This document shows positions 8,571 to 16,898 of a stretch of DNA of 64,000 nucleotides, in pieces; the stretch's first letter is position 1; each line of letters begins with the position of its first letter. This DNA is from Anaeromyxobacter dehalogenans 2CP-1 (GTDB lineage: Bacteria; Myxococcota; Myxococcia; Myxococcales; Anaeromyxobacteraceae), in assembly GCF_000022145.1 (NCBI RefSeq), contig NC_011891.1:1302001-1366000 (forward strand). The letters run 5' to 3'. The notes under the pieces are model-generated. The model did not search any database. It was given only the letters and a program-made list of their open reading frames with translations, and was not told the DNA's origin. Position numbers and translations under genes: made by a program.

Positions 8571-8592
8571 GGGGCGCGCCGCGAGGCCGCGG

Positions 8593-9384
8593 TCACTCCT
8601 CGAGCTTCTCCTGCACGCGCGCGATCGACCGCGCCCGGCCGGTCGCGTCGTCGAGGTCCACGATCGCGCCCTGCAGGTAGACGTCGCGCCGCGCCGGCTC
8701 GAAGCCCACGTGGCGCTGGGTGAGGAAGCGCTCCAGCACCAGCTCCTTCTTCACGCCGATGACCGAGTCCCACGGCCCGCACATGCCGACGTCGGTGACG
8801 AAGGCGGTGCCGCCGGGGAGGACCCGCGCGTCGGCGGTCTGCACGTGGGTGTGCGTGCCGAGCACCGCCGAGACCTTCCCGTCGAGGAACCAGCCCATGG
8901 CGTTCTTCTCGCTGGTCGCCTCGCAGTGCATGTCCACCAGGATGCAGGTGACGCCCTCGGCCCGCAGCGCCTCCACCTCCGCGAGCGCCGTGCGGAACGG
9001 ATCGTCGAGCGTCTTCATGAACACGCGCCCCTCGACGTTCACGACGCCGAGCCGCCGGCCGTCCGGGGTGGAGGCGATGCCGCGGCCGCGGCCGGGCGAG
9101 CCGGGCGGGTAGTTGGCGGGGCGGAGCAGCCGCGAGCCGGGCGCCTCGAGGTAGGAGACGATCTCGCGCTTCGACCAGATGTGGTTGCCGCTGGTGAGCA
9201 GGTCCACCTCGGCCGCGAGCAGCTCGTCGGCGGAGTCGGGGGTCACGCCCGCGCCGCCCGCCGAGTTCTCGGCGTTCGCCACCACGAGGTCGATCGCCTC
9301 GCGCACGATGAGGCGGGGAACGAGCCGCTGGATCGCCTGGCGGCCGGGCTTGCCGAACACGTCTCCGAGGAACAGGACTTTCAA
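8593..9384 (-). CDS. YmdB-family metallophosphoesterase
   Basis: 263 aa, full length for the TIGR00282 family (YmdB/DR1281). The dimetal residues are in place: Asp8 (GDVFG), Glu39 and Asn40 (NAENSAGG), Asn67 and His68 (SGNHIW), then the DMHCEATSEK and GTHTHVQT histidines. Characterised members hydrolyse 2',3'-cyclic nucleotides, and the Bacillus homologue influences biofilm and sporulation choices. Cytoplasmic. It is followed on the minus strand by 33 bases and preceded by the 5-formyl-THF cyclo-ligase gene, so the two may be co-transcribed in the order cyclo-ligase then phosphoesterase. Confidence 0.92.
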   Translation of the reverse strand: MKVLFLGDVFGKPGRQAIQRLVPRLIVREAIDLVVANAENSAGGAGVTPDSADELLAAEVDLLTSGNHIWSKREIVSYLEAPGSRLLRPANYPPGSPGRGRGIASTPDGRRLGVVNVEGRVFMKTLDDPFRTALAEVEALRAEGVTCILVDMHCEATSEKNAMGWFLDGKVSAVLGTHTHVQTADARVLPGGTAFVTDVGMCGPWDSVIGVKKELVLERFLTQRHVGFEPARRDVYLQGAIVDLDDATGRARSIARVQEKLEE

Positions 9385-9418
9385 GGTCGGGGATCCCTCG
9401 CGCGCGGAGCGTGCCCAG

Positions 9419-10015
9419 TCAACCGCTTTCTCGCTCGAACCGGAGCGTCCGCGCCTCGGTCACCAGCGCGTCGAGCACCGCGTCGTGCGGCTCGCGCGGG
9501 AGCGCGTCCACGAGCTGCACCTCGAACGCGACCCCGACCCGCGCAGCGCGCGGCATGGCCGCGAGCGTGGCGTCGTAGTAGCCGCCGCCGCGCCCGAGCC
9601 GCAGGCCGTCGAGCGAAAAGGCCACCCCGGGCAGCACCACGCAGTCCACCTCGCCCGGCTCGACGAGCGGCGCGTCCTCCGGGGGCTCGAGCGCGCCGAG
9701 CGGCCCGCGCACCAGGTCGAGCGGCACGCAGAGCGCGAAGGCGAGGCGGCGATCGCCGGCCCGGACCTTCGGGAACACCGCGCGCCCACCACCGGCGCGC
9801 ACGCGCGCTGCGAGCTCGAGCACGTCCACCTCGCCGCCGAGCGGCGCGTAGAGCGCGAGCGTGCGGGCGCCCGCGACGAGGTCGAGCGCCTCGAGCCTCG
9901 CGATGACGCGGCGGGAGCGCTCGGCGCGCTCGTCCTGGTCGATGCGAGCCCGCGCGCCGATGAGGGACCTGCGCAGCGCGCGCTTGCGGTCGGAGGGGAT
10001 GGCGGGATCGCTCAC
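9419..10015 (-). CDS. 5-formyltetrahydrofolate cyclo-ligase
   Basis: 198 aa from a GTG at 10015; the frame is open to 10222, but the extra 69 codons coincide with the 6S RNA, so the later start is preferred. The enzyme converts 5-formyl-THF to 5,10-methenyl-THF with ATP. The N-terminal KRALRRSLIGARARI helix binds phosphate, and the C-terminal signature LGRGGGYYDATL is intact. The gene lies directly downstream of the 6S RNA, the ssrS-ygfA arrangement known from many proteobacteria. The ymdB-like gene follows after 34 bases. Confidence 0.92.
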   Translation of the reverse strand: MSDPAIPSDRKRALRRSLIGARARIDQDERAERSRRVIARLEALDLVAGARTLALYAPLGGEVDVLELAARVRAGGGRAVFPKVRAGDRRLAFALCVPLDLVRGPLGALEPPEDAPLVEPGEVDCVVLPGVAFSLDGLRLGRGGGYYDATLAAMPRAARVGVAFEVQLVDALPREPHDAVLDALVTEARTLRFERESG

Positions 10016-10050
10016 CGCGCCGTCTGTGCCCCGAGGCTGGACAAGAAAAA

Positions 10051-10235
10051 GCCCCCCGCGTGGGCCGTGTGGCCCGGTTGTTTGAACCTGTATTTCTACA
10101 GGTGGGGCACCCGGTACACCAGCATCCGTAGGCTTCTCCCTCGCTTCAGGGAGCTTGCTCATGGACGTGGGCGGGCGCTCCGCTTTGGACAAAGTCGGCC
10201 CAAACGACGCAAGGCCAATCACGAACCCGGCAGGG
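10051..10235 (-). ncRNA. ssrS: 6S RNA
   Basis: Minus-strand RNA immediately upstream of the cyclo-ligase gene. Hallmarks of 6S RNA: a GAGC-AAG-CTC segment followed by a GGGAG/GAGAAGCCT stretch, matching the conserved central-bubble side of E. coli 6S. A terminal stem joins GGGTTCGTGATTGGCC (10229-10214) with GGCCACACGGCCC (about 10074-10062). Near the 3' end are a hairpin ACCTGTA-GAAA-TACAGGT and a GC-rich stem running into TTTTT (10050-10046), which serves as terminator. 6S RNA mimics an open promoter and holds sigma70 RNA polymerase in stationary phase. Ends are approximate (a few bases). Confidence 0.82.
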
Positions 10236-10541
10236 GGTACAGCGCAAGCGCGCGGTCAAAGAGCAGTAACCCCGCGTAACCACGCGGTGTTTTACGGAAT
10301 GATCCTAGGCTCGGAGGCCTGGCCTGTCAAGCCGTGCCGAGGGCCACGCCGGGGCGCCCTCTGCGGTCAGAACGGCCTGATCTCGCGGTCGTCCGGCGGC
10401 ACGCGGGAGGGCGCGCGCATTCGCCACGGAGCCGCACCGTTCACGCATCGTGCGCGCAGACACCCGGGGCCCGCCTCCCGGCCCGGGTCCCGTGCGCGCG
10501 GGCGCCCCGCCGTGGCGTTCGTGCTGTAGAACAGCGGCCCG
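10236..10541. other. intergenic region between 6S RNA and kinase gene
   Basis: About 300 bases without a gene. It holds a short hairpin CCGCGT-AACC-ACGCGG (10272-10287) and a TTGACC element (minus, 10259-10254) just upstream of the 6S RNA, with no matching -10 at normal spacing. On the plus strand TAGAAC (10527-10532) sits 9 bases before the kinase ATG and may be its -10. Confidence 0.4.
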
Positions 10542-11453
10542 ATGGCGATCGCGCTCGACCGCTTCCGCATCCAGGGGCTCATCGGCCGCGGCGGCATGGC
10601 CGAGGTCTTCCGGGCGGTCGCCCTCGACGGGCCGCTCGCGGGCCAGACGGTGGCCCTGAAGCGGCTCCGGCCCGATCTCGCCCGCGACCCCGGCTTCGTG
10701 GCGCTGTTCGAGAACGAGGCGGCCGTCACGCGGCGGCTCCGGCACCCGGGGATCGTCGAGGTGCTCGAGACGGGCGTGGCCGAGGGCGCGCCGTTCATCG
10801 TGATGGAGTACGTGGACGGCCGGAACCTGAAGGAGATCCTGGCCCGCTGCGGGCAGCGCGGGATCCTGCTGCCGGTGGACTTCGCGGCGTACGCGGCCCA
10901 CGTGCTGGCGGGGGCGCTCGCGCACGCGCACGCCGGGGTGGACGCCGCCGGGGCGCCGCTCGGCATCGTGCACTGCGACGTCTCGCCGTCGAACGTGTTC
11001 GTCTCCCGGCTCGGCGAGATCAAGCTGGGGGACTTCGGGGTGGCGCTCACGCCCGGCGCCGCGGGCGCGCCGGGGCCAGGCGCGCTCGGCAAGGTGCAGT
11101 ACCTCTCGCCCGAGCAGCTGCGCGGCGAGCGCCCCACGCCCGCCTCCGACCTGTTCGCGCTCGGCGCGGTGCTGTTCGAGCTGTTGACCGATCGGCCCGC
11201 GTTCCCGGGACGCGACGTGAACGAGGTGGGCCGGCGCATCCTGGCCGGCGAGGCGCGCGCGCCCTCGTCGCTGCGGCGCGAGCTTCCGCCGGCGCTGGAC
11301 GCGCTCGTGCTCCGCTGCCTCTCTCGCGATCCGGCGCAGCGGCCGGCCAGCGCGGCCGCGGCCGCGGACGAGATCGCAGCGCTGTACGATCCGGCGGTGG
11401 GCACGCCGCTCGCGATCGCGGCGGTGGTGCGGGGGCTGTTCGGGGCCGCGTAG
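10542..11453 (+). CDS. Ser/Thr protein kinase (kinase domain only)
   Basis: 303 aa, a stand-alone Hanks-type kinase without membrane segment. It phosphorylates Ser/Thr of unknown partners in the cytoplasm. Visible: Gly loop GRGGMAEV at 15-22, Lys40, Glu59, catalytic loop HCDVSPSN with Asp146 and Asn151, DFG at 164-166, and an APE-like SPEQ segment. The loop has HCD instead of HRD, so the usual RD arginine is missing; non-RD kinases are often not controlled by activation-loop phosphorylation. The DVSPSN form is typical of myxobacterial kinases. It converges with the cysteine desulfurase gene (7 bases between stops). Confidence 0.93.
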   Translation: MAIALDRFRIQGLIGRGGMAEVFRAVALDGPLAGQTVALKRLRPDLARDPGFVALFENEAAVTRRLRHPGIVEVLETGVAEGAPFIVMEYVDGRNLKEILARCGQRGILLPVDFAAYAAHVLAGALAHAHAGVDAAGAPLGIVHCDVSPSNVFVSRLGEIKLGDFGVALTPGAAGAPGPGALGKVQYLSPEQLRGERPTPASDLFALGAVLFELLTDRPAFPGRDVNEVGRRILAGEARAPSSLRRELPPALDALVLRCLSRDPAQRPASAAAAADEIAALYDPAVGTPLAIAAVVRGLFGAA

Positions 11454-11460
11454 CGGCGCG

Positions 11461-12606
11461 CTACGCGGAGCCCGCGATGGCGCCGCGCACGCGCGCCACG
11501 AGCGGCGGCACGATCCGGAGCGCCGCGTCCACGTCCTCGGCGGTGGTGGTCCAGCCGAGCGAGAGGCGCAGCGTCGCGCGCGCGTCCGCGTCGGAGAGGC
11601 CGAGCGCGAGCAGCACGCCCGACGGCCGGGTCGAGCCGGAGTGGCAGGCCGACCCGGCGCTCGCGCACACGCCCTCGAGGTCCATGGCCATGAGCAGCGC
11701 CTCGGCGTCGCAGCCCTCGAACGTGATGGAGAGCGTGCCGGGCAGGCGGGGGGCGCCGGCGCCGTTCACGCGGGCGCGCGGCACCGCGGCGAGGAGCCCG
11801 GCCTCGAGCCGGTCGCGCAGCCCCGCCAGCCGCGGACCCTCCTCCGCCACGGCGGCGACGGCCGCCTCCAGCGCGGTGGCCAGGCCGGCGATGCCGGGCA
11901 GGTTCTCGGTGCCGGCGCGCCGGCCGCGCTCCTGCTCGCCGCCCAGCACCGGCGCGAGCCGCAGGCCGGGCGCGACCCACAGCACGCCGGCCCCGCGCGG
12001 CCCGCCGAACTTCTGCCCGGTGAGGGCCACCAGGTCCGCGCCCAGCCCGCGCACGTCGAGCGGGATCTTCCCGGCCGCCTGCACGGCGTCGCAGAAGAAC
12101 GGCGCGCCCGCGTCGCGCGCCGCCGCGGCGAGCGCGGGCACGGGCAGCACCACCCCGGTCTCGTTGTTCGCGCGCATGGCGCAGGCGAGCGCGACGTCGG
12201 GCCCGAGCGCGGCCCGGAACGCCTCCGGGTCCACCTGGCCGCGGCGGTCCACCGGGACCACCGTGAGCGGCGTGCCGGCCCGCTCGAGCGCGCGCGCGAG
12301 CGAGAGGACGCAGGGGTGCTCGACCGCGGTGACCACCAGCCTTCGACGCCCGGCGGGCGCCGCCCCGAGCACGCCGCGGATCGCGAGCGCGGCCGACTCG
12401 GTGGCGCCGGAGGTGAACACGATCTCGGCGGGGGCCGCCCCGACCGCGCGGGCCACCCGGTCCCGGGCGCAGTCGAGCAGGTCGCGCGCGGCGCGGCCGG
12501 CCGCGTGGACCGAGCTGGGGTTGCCGAACACCTCCAGCGCGTCGCGCACGGCGGCCCTGGCGTCGGGCCGCATGGGCGTGATGGCGTTGTGGTCGAGGTA
12601 GATCAC
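11461..12606 (-). CDS. cysteine desulfurase (NifS/IscS family)
   Basis: 381 aa, normal length. PLP enzyme taking sulfur from cysteine for Fe-S clusters or thio-modified tRNA. Visible: N-terminal YLDHNAITP, PLP-contacting TSGATES (65-71) and HP (about 97-98), PLP lysine Lys199 in TGQKFGGPRG (family usually SxHK), GTEN at 232-235, and catalytic Cys321 in SAGSACHSG. The extended catalytic loop after the cysteine and the RPS element put it in the class I NifS/IscS group. No IscU or ferredoxin gene is adjacent, so it is not in an isc operon. The DHH gene lies upstream on the same strand, 31 bases away. Confidence 0.93.
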   Translation of the reverse strand: MIYLDHNAITPMRPDARAAVRDALEVFGNPSSVHAAGRAARDLLDCARDRVARAVGAAPAEIVFTSGATESAALAIRGVLGAAPAGRRRLVVTAVEHPCVLSLARALERAGTPLTVVPVDRRGQVDPEAFRAALGPDVALACAMRANNETGVVLPVPALAAAARDAGAPFFCDAVQAAGKIPLDVRGLGADLVALTGQKFGGPRGAGVLWVAPGLRLAPVLGGEQERGRRAGTENLPGIAGLATALEAAVAAVAEEGPRLAGLRDRLEAGLLAAVPRARVNGAGAPRLPGTLSITFEGCDAEALLMAMDLEGVCASAGSACHSGSTRPSGVLLALGLSDADARATLRLSLGWTTTAEDVDAALRIVPPLVARVRGAIAGSA

Positions 12607-12637
12607 CGGCGCGCTCCGGCCGGCCCGCAGGGCAGGG

Positions 12638-13762
12638 CTAGACGAGCTTCTTCGGCTTGCGGGCGCGCACGCCGAACGCGTCGAGGAAGTCCTTCACGAC
12701 CTCCTCGCGCAGCTTGCGGTTCGCCGCGGCGCCGAGCCCCTTCACCGGCAGCCGCGCGCCGGCCATGGTGCCGTGGCCGCCGGCGGAGCCGCCGCGGGCC
12801 TCGATGACCTCGCGGATGAGCCGGCCGGCGTTCATGCGCCGGTCGGTGGTGCGGACCGAGAAGAAGAGCGCGTCCTCGTACTGCGCGAACGCGAGCGACC
12901 ACTTCATGTCCTCGAGGTACATGAAGCGCTCGGCGATCTCCGCGACCATGTCCGGCGTGTAGATGGTGCCGAGGTCGCAGATCACCACCTCGCCGTAGAC
13001 CTGCGCCCGCTCGATGGCGGTGTGGTAGAGGCGGAAGTAGTCCTCGGGCAGCAGCGGGTGCTCGATGGCGCCGAGCGCGTCCTTGTCCGTCATCGGGAAC
13101 AGCCACAGGTACGCGTCCACGTCGGTGGGCGTGGTCTGCCGGCCCAGGTCGCGGGTGTCGGCCTTGATCCCGTAGAACAGCGCGGTGGCGAGGCCGGCGG
13201 GCACCTTCAGGCCGCTGGCGCGGAAGTACTCCGCGAGCACGGTGGAGGTGGCGCCGATGGGGCCGCCCACGTCGGCGATGGGCGCGAGGTGCGAGTCGGG
13301 CCGCTCCGGGTGGTGGTCGATGACGACGTCGGGGAAGTGGCGGGCCGGGAGCGAGTGGTTCCCCTGCTCCGGCTGCGTGTCGACCATGCAGATGAGGTCG
13401 TAGTCGTCGAAGACCACGCGGGCGATGGGGACCACCGGCAGCTTCAGGACCTTGATGAGCGCGCGGTTCTCGGCGCGGCCCACGATGCCGCCGTAGGCGA
13501 CGATCGCCTCCACGCCGGCGAGCTTCTCGAGCAGGTACGCGAGCGCGACGCCCGCGGCGATGGAGTCGGGATCCGGGTTGTCGTGCGTGAGGATGAGCGC
13601 GCGCTCGTGCGAGCGGGCGTACTGGATCAGGCGATCGAGCTTGGCGCGGGGCGATTCACCGCCGCGGGGATAGAGCGTCATCCGGGCGGCGCGGACCTCC
13701 GGGCGGATCCGCGGCTTCTGCGGCTCGTCGGGCGGCTGGCGCATGGGAAGGTGGACCTTCAT
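12638..13762 (-). CDS. DHH-family phosphoesterase (NrnA-like)
   Basis: 374 aa from the ATG at 13762; the longer frame upstream lies within the nfo gene. DHH motifs: DNPDPDSIAAG near residue 62, an internal MVDTQP segment, IDHHPE (the DHH core), and C-terminal DHHA1-type GGHGTMAGARL. Such proteins degrade nanoRNA or pAp with Mn2+. The length is somewhat greater than NrnA (about 320), with extra N-terminal residues. Its ATG overlaps the nfo stop codon (ATGA), so the two genes are translationally coupled; both act on nucleic-acid ends. Precise substrate not certain. Confidence 0.88.
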   Translation of the reverse strand: MKVHLPMRQPPDEPQKPRIRPEVRAARMTLYPRGGESPRAKLDRLIQYARSHERALILTHDNPDPDSIAAGVALAYLLEKLAGVEAIVAYGGIVGRAENRALIKVLKLPVVPIARVVFDDYDLICMVDTQPEQGNHSLPARHFPDVVIDHHPERPDSHLAPIADVGGPIGATSTVLAEYFRASGLKVPAGLATALFYGIKADTRDLGRQTTPTDVDAYLWLFPMTDKDALGAIEHPLLPEDYFRLYHTAIERAQVYGEVVICDLGTIYTPDMVAEIAERFMYLEDMKWSLAFAQYEDALFFSVRTTDRRMNAGRLIREVIEARGGSAGGHGTMAGARLPVKGLGAAANRKLREEVVKDFLDAFGVRARKPKKLV

Positions 13763-14586
13763 CGGCGTACGAGGCCGCGGAGGACCTCGATGTTCTCCTT
13801 GAATCGCGACTCGGTCTCCACGAACCCCGGGATCTCCGCGAAGCGGGGGTCGTTCACCAGGCGGCGGAAGGGGTCCAGCCCCATCGCGCCCTGCCCGATG
13901 TGCTCGTGCCGGTCCACCCGGCACCCGAGCGGCTTCTTCGAGTCGTTGAGGTGGAACGCGCGCACGTTCGAGAGGCCGACCACGCGGTCGAGCTCCTGGA
14001 AGGTGCGGTGGTATCCCTCCTCGGTGGTGAGATCGTAGCCCGCCGCGAACAGGTGGCAGGTGTCCACGCAGACGCCGGTGCGGCGGCGGGCCGCGCCGGG
14101 GATCGCCTGGCGGATGGCGGCGATCTCCTCGAACCGCCAGCCCAGGCTCGATCCCTGGCCGGCGGTGGTCTCGACGAGGAGCTTCGCCTTGCCGGGGACC
14201 TTCTCGATGGCCCGCTGCATCCCCTCGGCCACGAGCTCGAGGCCCTGGGCCGCGTTCTCGTGGCTCCCCGGGTGGAAGATCAGCCCCGGGATGCCGAGCC
14301 GCTCGCAGCGGTCCAGCTCGTCGGCGAGCGCGTCCCAGCTCTTCTTCCGCAGGTCGCGGTCGGCCGCGGCGCTGTTGATGAGGTAGGAGGAGTGGGCCGC
14401 CACCGGCTTGCGGGTACGGCGGGCCTCGCCCTGGAAGCGCTTCACCTCGTCGGGCTCGAGCGGCTTCGCCGCCCAGCCGCGGGCGTTGCGGGTGAAGATC
14501 TGCAGGCAGTCGGCGCCGTCGGCCTCGGCGCGCGCGAACGCGGTCGAGACCCCACCGGCGATGCCTTCGTGTGCTCCCAGGAGCAT
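13759..14586 (-). CDS. nfo: endonuclease IV (AP endonuclease)
   Basis: 275 aa. TIM-barrel AP endonuclease of base-excision repair that cuts 5' of abasic sites with three Zn ions. The metal-binding segments are all present in order: AHSSYLINSA, FHPGS, VETTAGQG, VDTCHLFAAGYD, HLNDSK, DRHEHIGQGAMG and FVETES. First gene of a nfo-DHH pair with a 4-base overlap. Upstream (about 14600-14615, minus) is a relatively AT-rich TATTGTATAG stretch that may be its -10 region. Confidence 0.95.
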   Translation of the reverse strand: MLLGAHEGIAGGVSTAFARAEADGADCLQIFTRNARGWAAKPLEPDEVKRFQGEARRTRKPVAAHSSYLINSAAADRDLRKKSWDALADELDRCERLGIPGLIFHPGSHENAAQGLELVAEGMQRAIEKVPGKAKLLVETTAGQGSSLGWRFEEIAAIRQAIPGAARRRTGVCVDTCHLFAAGYDLTTEEGYHRTFQELDRVVGLSNVRAFHLNDSKKPLGCRVDRHEHIGQGAMGLDPFRRLVNDPRFAEIPGFVETESRFKENIEVLRGLVRR

Positions 14587-14747
14587 AGGGGGGCGTAGCT
14601 ATACAATAGCCGGCCCCCGCCCCGCCATGCTCGGTCGGCCGCGGGCGGGGACAGCCCCAAAATCCAGTCGTGTCGGCAGCTTGCGTGCGGGCGGCGCGCT
14701 CGGGGCTCCCCGCGCGCCGGCGGCCGGCGCACAGGAGATGCCCATGT

Positions 14748-14768
14748 GCGCACCCGTTTGGGGTGCGC
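14748..14768 (-). terminator. hairpin downstream of fic gene
   Basis: A perfect 8-bp stem (14748-14755 with 14761-14768, loop GTTTG) lies 20 bases past the stop of the Fic gene on the minus strand. No T run, so it is either a GC-rich terminator or an RNA 3'-end stabiliser. Confidence 0.45.
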
Positions 14769-14788
14769 CCGGTGCGGTGCGAGGTCGC

Positions 14789-15553
14789 CTAGCGGGCGGC
14801 CTTCCGGGCCCGCGGCGCCTCGGCGAAGTACTTCTCGGCCTGCGACAGCCCGTTGTCGAGCGCCTCCATGGTCAGGTCGCGCAGGATGGTGTCGGGCAGC
14901 CGCAGCGACTCGTAGTACCGCTGGCGATCGGTCGCGTGGACGATGACCGGCAGCTTGTACCCGGCGTGCAGCAGGACGAGGTTCGCGAGCAGGCGCGCCA
15001 CGCGGCCGGAGTTCTCGGTGAACGGGAACACCTGCATGAAGCCGTGGTGCAGCTTGCACGCCTGCTGGATGGGGTGCGCGTTGCGGAAGTCGGCGCCCTC
15101 GGTCGCCTCGAGCAGCTTCTGGAGCGCGGGCTGGATCTTCGCCGGCTGCGCGATGTCGTGGAAGTACGCGCGGTGGAGCGGCATGTCCTTGCGGTACTCG
15201 GCGACGCTCCGGCCCTCGATGCCGTGGCCGAGCGTCTCGTACAGCTTCTTCACCGTGGTGAGGTTGAGCTTCGGCTTCTTCGCCGCCGCCTCCTCGCGGA
15301 CCAGGTCGAGCGCCACCTTGTGGTTGCGGATCTCCTGGAGCGCGCTCACGAACGTGACGTCGGCGAGCGGCGCGTTGGCGAGCGCGGTGGCGAGCTCCTG
15401 GCTCGAGTACACGACGCCCTCGAGCGCGTTCTCGTGGTAGAGCCACGACAGCTCGTACCGCGCGAGGAAGTCCTGGACGATCTCCGGATCGCCGCGGAGA
15501 CGGTCCGCGAGATCCTCCATGCGATCGTCGATGTCGACGTATCGGGTCCGCAT
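14789..15553 (-). CDS. Fic-domain protein with degenerate catalytic motif
   Basis: 254 aa from the ATG at 15553, preceded by GAGGAG at a good distance. The Fic fold is recognised from HPIQQACKLHHGFMQVFPF and the following RVARLLANLVLLHAGYKLP. The canonical Fic motif HPFx(D/E)GNGRxxR reads FPFTENSGRVAR here (176-187): His becomes Phe176 and GN becomes NS, while Pro, Phe, acidic, Gly and both Arg stay. Without the His, AMP transfer by the usual mechanism is unlikely. An inhibitory-helix-like ENALEG occurs at 41-46. It may be a non-catalytic regulator or use another chemistry. It has its own strong promoter and stands alone. Confidence 0.85.
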   Translation of the reverse strand: MRTRYVDIDDRMEDLADRLRGDPEIVQDFLARYELSWLYHENALEGVVYSSQELATALANAPLADVTFVSALQEIRNHKVALDLVREEAAAKKPKLNLTTVKKLYETLGHGIEGRSVAEYRKDMPLHRAYFHDIAQPAKIQPALQKLLEATEGADFRNAHPIQQACKLHHGFMQVFPFTENSGRVARLLANLVLLHAGYKLPVIVHATDRQRYYESLRLPDTILRDLTMEALDNGLSQAEKYFAEAPRARKAAR

Positions 15554-15666
15554 CTTGGGTGCTCCTCTGCGCGAGGGGGATCGGCCCGGGCATCGAGGCG
15601 CGGAGCCGGTCGAACCCTTCGGCATCTCAGGCGATTTCCTTGGTGGGCCCCACGGAAAGTCCGGGG

Positions 15667-15696
15667 AATCTAGCCGAATCGTTCGCGAAAGGTCAA
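15667..15696 (-). promoter_or_regulatory. sigma70-type promoter of the fic gene
   Basis: On the minus strand TTGACC (15696-15691) and TAGATT (15672-15667) are 18 bases apart, one of the best promoter matches in the window. The Fic start codon is about 110 bases downstream. Confidence 0.65.
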
Positions 15697-15760
15697 CGGA
15701 ATTGCCCTTCGGCGGATGGAACCGGCCGGGGGGCAGGTTTGTTCCGTCGCCGGCGCGCGC

Positions 15761-15802
15761 GAGGGCCGTCCTCCGGGGGCAACCGCCCGGAAAACGGCCC
15801 TC
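15761..15802 (-). terminator. hairpin downstream of ilvE
   Basis: A 9-bp perfect stem (15761-15769 with 15794-15802) with a further inner GC-rich stem lies about 70 bases past the ilvE stop and before the fic promoter. No T tract, so terminator function is inferred from position. Confidence 0.45.
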
Positions 15803-15871
15803 GTGTCGGGAGGATGTGTGGTGGCTCGCCCGTGGGAGCCCTGATGGGGCTCGGCGCGGGCGCGCGGGCCC

Positions 15872-16786
15872 CTAGTAGGGCGTGAGCCACTCCCGGTGCT
15901 TCGGATCCTCGCCGCCGACCGCCTTGAAGAACGCCTCGGAGATCCGCTTCGTCACCGGCCCGGGCTCGCCCTTGCCGATGCGCCGGTTGTCGAGCTCGCG
16001 GACCGGGGTGACCTCGGCGGCGGTGCCGGTGAGGAACAGCTCGTCGGCGAGGTAGGCGGTGTCGCGGGTGAACTTCTCCTCCTTCACCGGGATGCCCAGG
16101 TCGGCGGCGAGGCGGAGCACCGCGTTCCGGGTGATGCCGTCCAGCACCGGGGAGGAGAGCGGCGGCGTCTGCAGCACGCCGTTCTTCACGATGAAGACGT
16201 TCTCGCCCGAGCCCTCGGCCACGTAGCCGTCCGCGTCGAGCAGGATCGCCTCGTCGTAGCCGGCGAGCGCCGCCTCCCGGGTGGCGAGGAACGAGTTCAC
16301 GTACTGGCCGGACACCTTGGCGCGCACCATCTGGCCGCCGATGTGGAGCCGGGCGATGGACGAGACCTTGGCGCGGATGCCCTTCGCCATGCCCTCCTCG
16401 GAGAGGTAGGCGCCCCAGGGCCACGCCGCGACCAGCACCTGCACCGGGTTCGGCGCGCCGACGCCCATGGAGCCGGTGCCGAAGAACGCGAGCGGGCGGA
16501 TGTAGCCGGCCTTCAGGCCGTTCGCCTTCAGCACGTCGACGCAGGCGCGCTCGACGTCGCCGGGCGCGAACGGGAGGTCCATGAGCATGATGCGCGCCGA
16601 GTCGAACAGGCGCTGGATGTGCTCGCGCAGGCGGAACACCGCCGAGCCCCCGCCGGCCTGCTCGTAGGCGCGGATGCCCTCGAACACGCCGATGCCGTAG
16701 TGGAGCGCGTGGGTGAGGACGTGGACCTTCGCGTCCTCGAAGGCGACGAGCTTGCCGTCGAGCCAGATCCTGTCCGCCTTGATCAT
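15872..16786 (-). CDS. ilvE: branched-chain amino acid aminotransferase
   Basis: 304 aa from the ATG at 16786, matching the family length. PLP fold IV transaminase that makes Leu, Ile and Val from their keto acids with glutamate. Seen: N-terminal WLDGKLV, HYGIGVFEGIRAY (29-41), PLP lysine Lys157 in RAKVSGQYVNS, the ILLDADGYVAEGSGENVF motif with Glu and the LTGTAAEVTPV phosphate loop. Cytoplasmic. It is flanked by unrelated genes and is probably monocistronic. Confidence 0.95.
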   Translation of the reverse strand: MIKADRIWLDGKLVAFEDAKVHVLTHALHYGIGVFEGIRAYEQAGGGSAVFRLREHIQRLFDSARIMLMDLPFAPGDVERACVDVLKANGLKAGYIRPLAFFGTGSMGVGAPNPVQVLVAAWPWGAYLSEEGMAKGIRAKVSSIARLHIGGQMVRAKVSGQYVNSFLATREAALAGYDEAILLDADGYVAEGSGENVFIVKNGVLQTPPLSSPVLDGITRNAVLRLAADLGIPVKEEKFTRDTAYLADELFLTGTAAEVTPVRELDNRRIGKGEPGPVTKRISEAFFKAVGGEDPKHREWLTPY

Positions 16787-16898
16787 CGTGGCCCTTCCGA
16801 GGTTGGTGGGAGTGGGTCGACGAAGATGCCCCAACGCGCCGCGGGATTCAATCGCACGATGCGCGGGGGCGCACCGCCGGTGGAGCGCGGGCGCGCGG

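Noticed and set aside
10016-10222. N-terminal extension of the 5-formyl-THF cyclo-ligase
   Set aside because: It overlaps the 6S RNA and its terminator; residues are not protein-like, and a GTG at 10015 gives the normal family length.
10272-10287. CCGCGT-AACC-ACGCGG hairpin followed by TGTTTTA as a plus-strand terminator
   Set aside because: No plus-strand gene ends upstream; stem is short. Possibly part of the 6S promoter region, not callable.
14442-15593. 383-residue minus-strand frame overlapping nfo and fic
   Set aside because: Out of frame with both recognised genes and rich in Arg/Pro/Gly; shadow of the Fic and Nfo coding regions.
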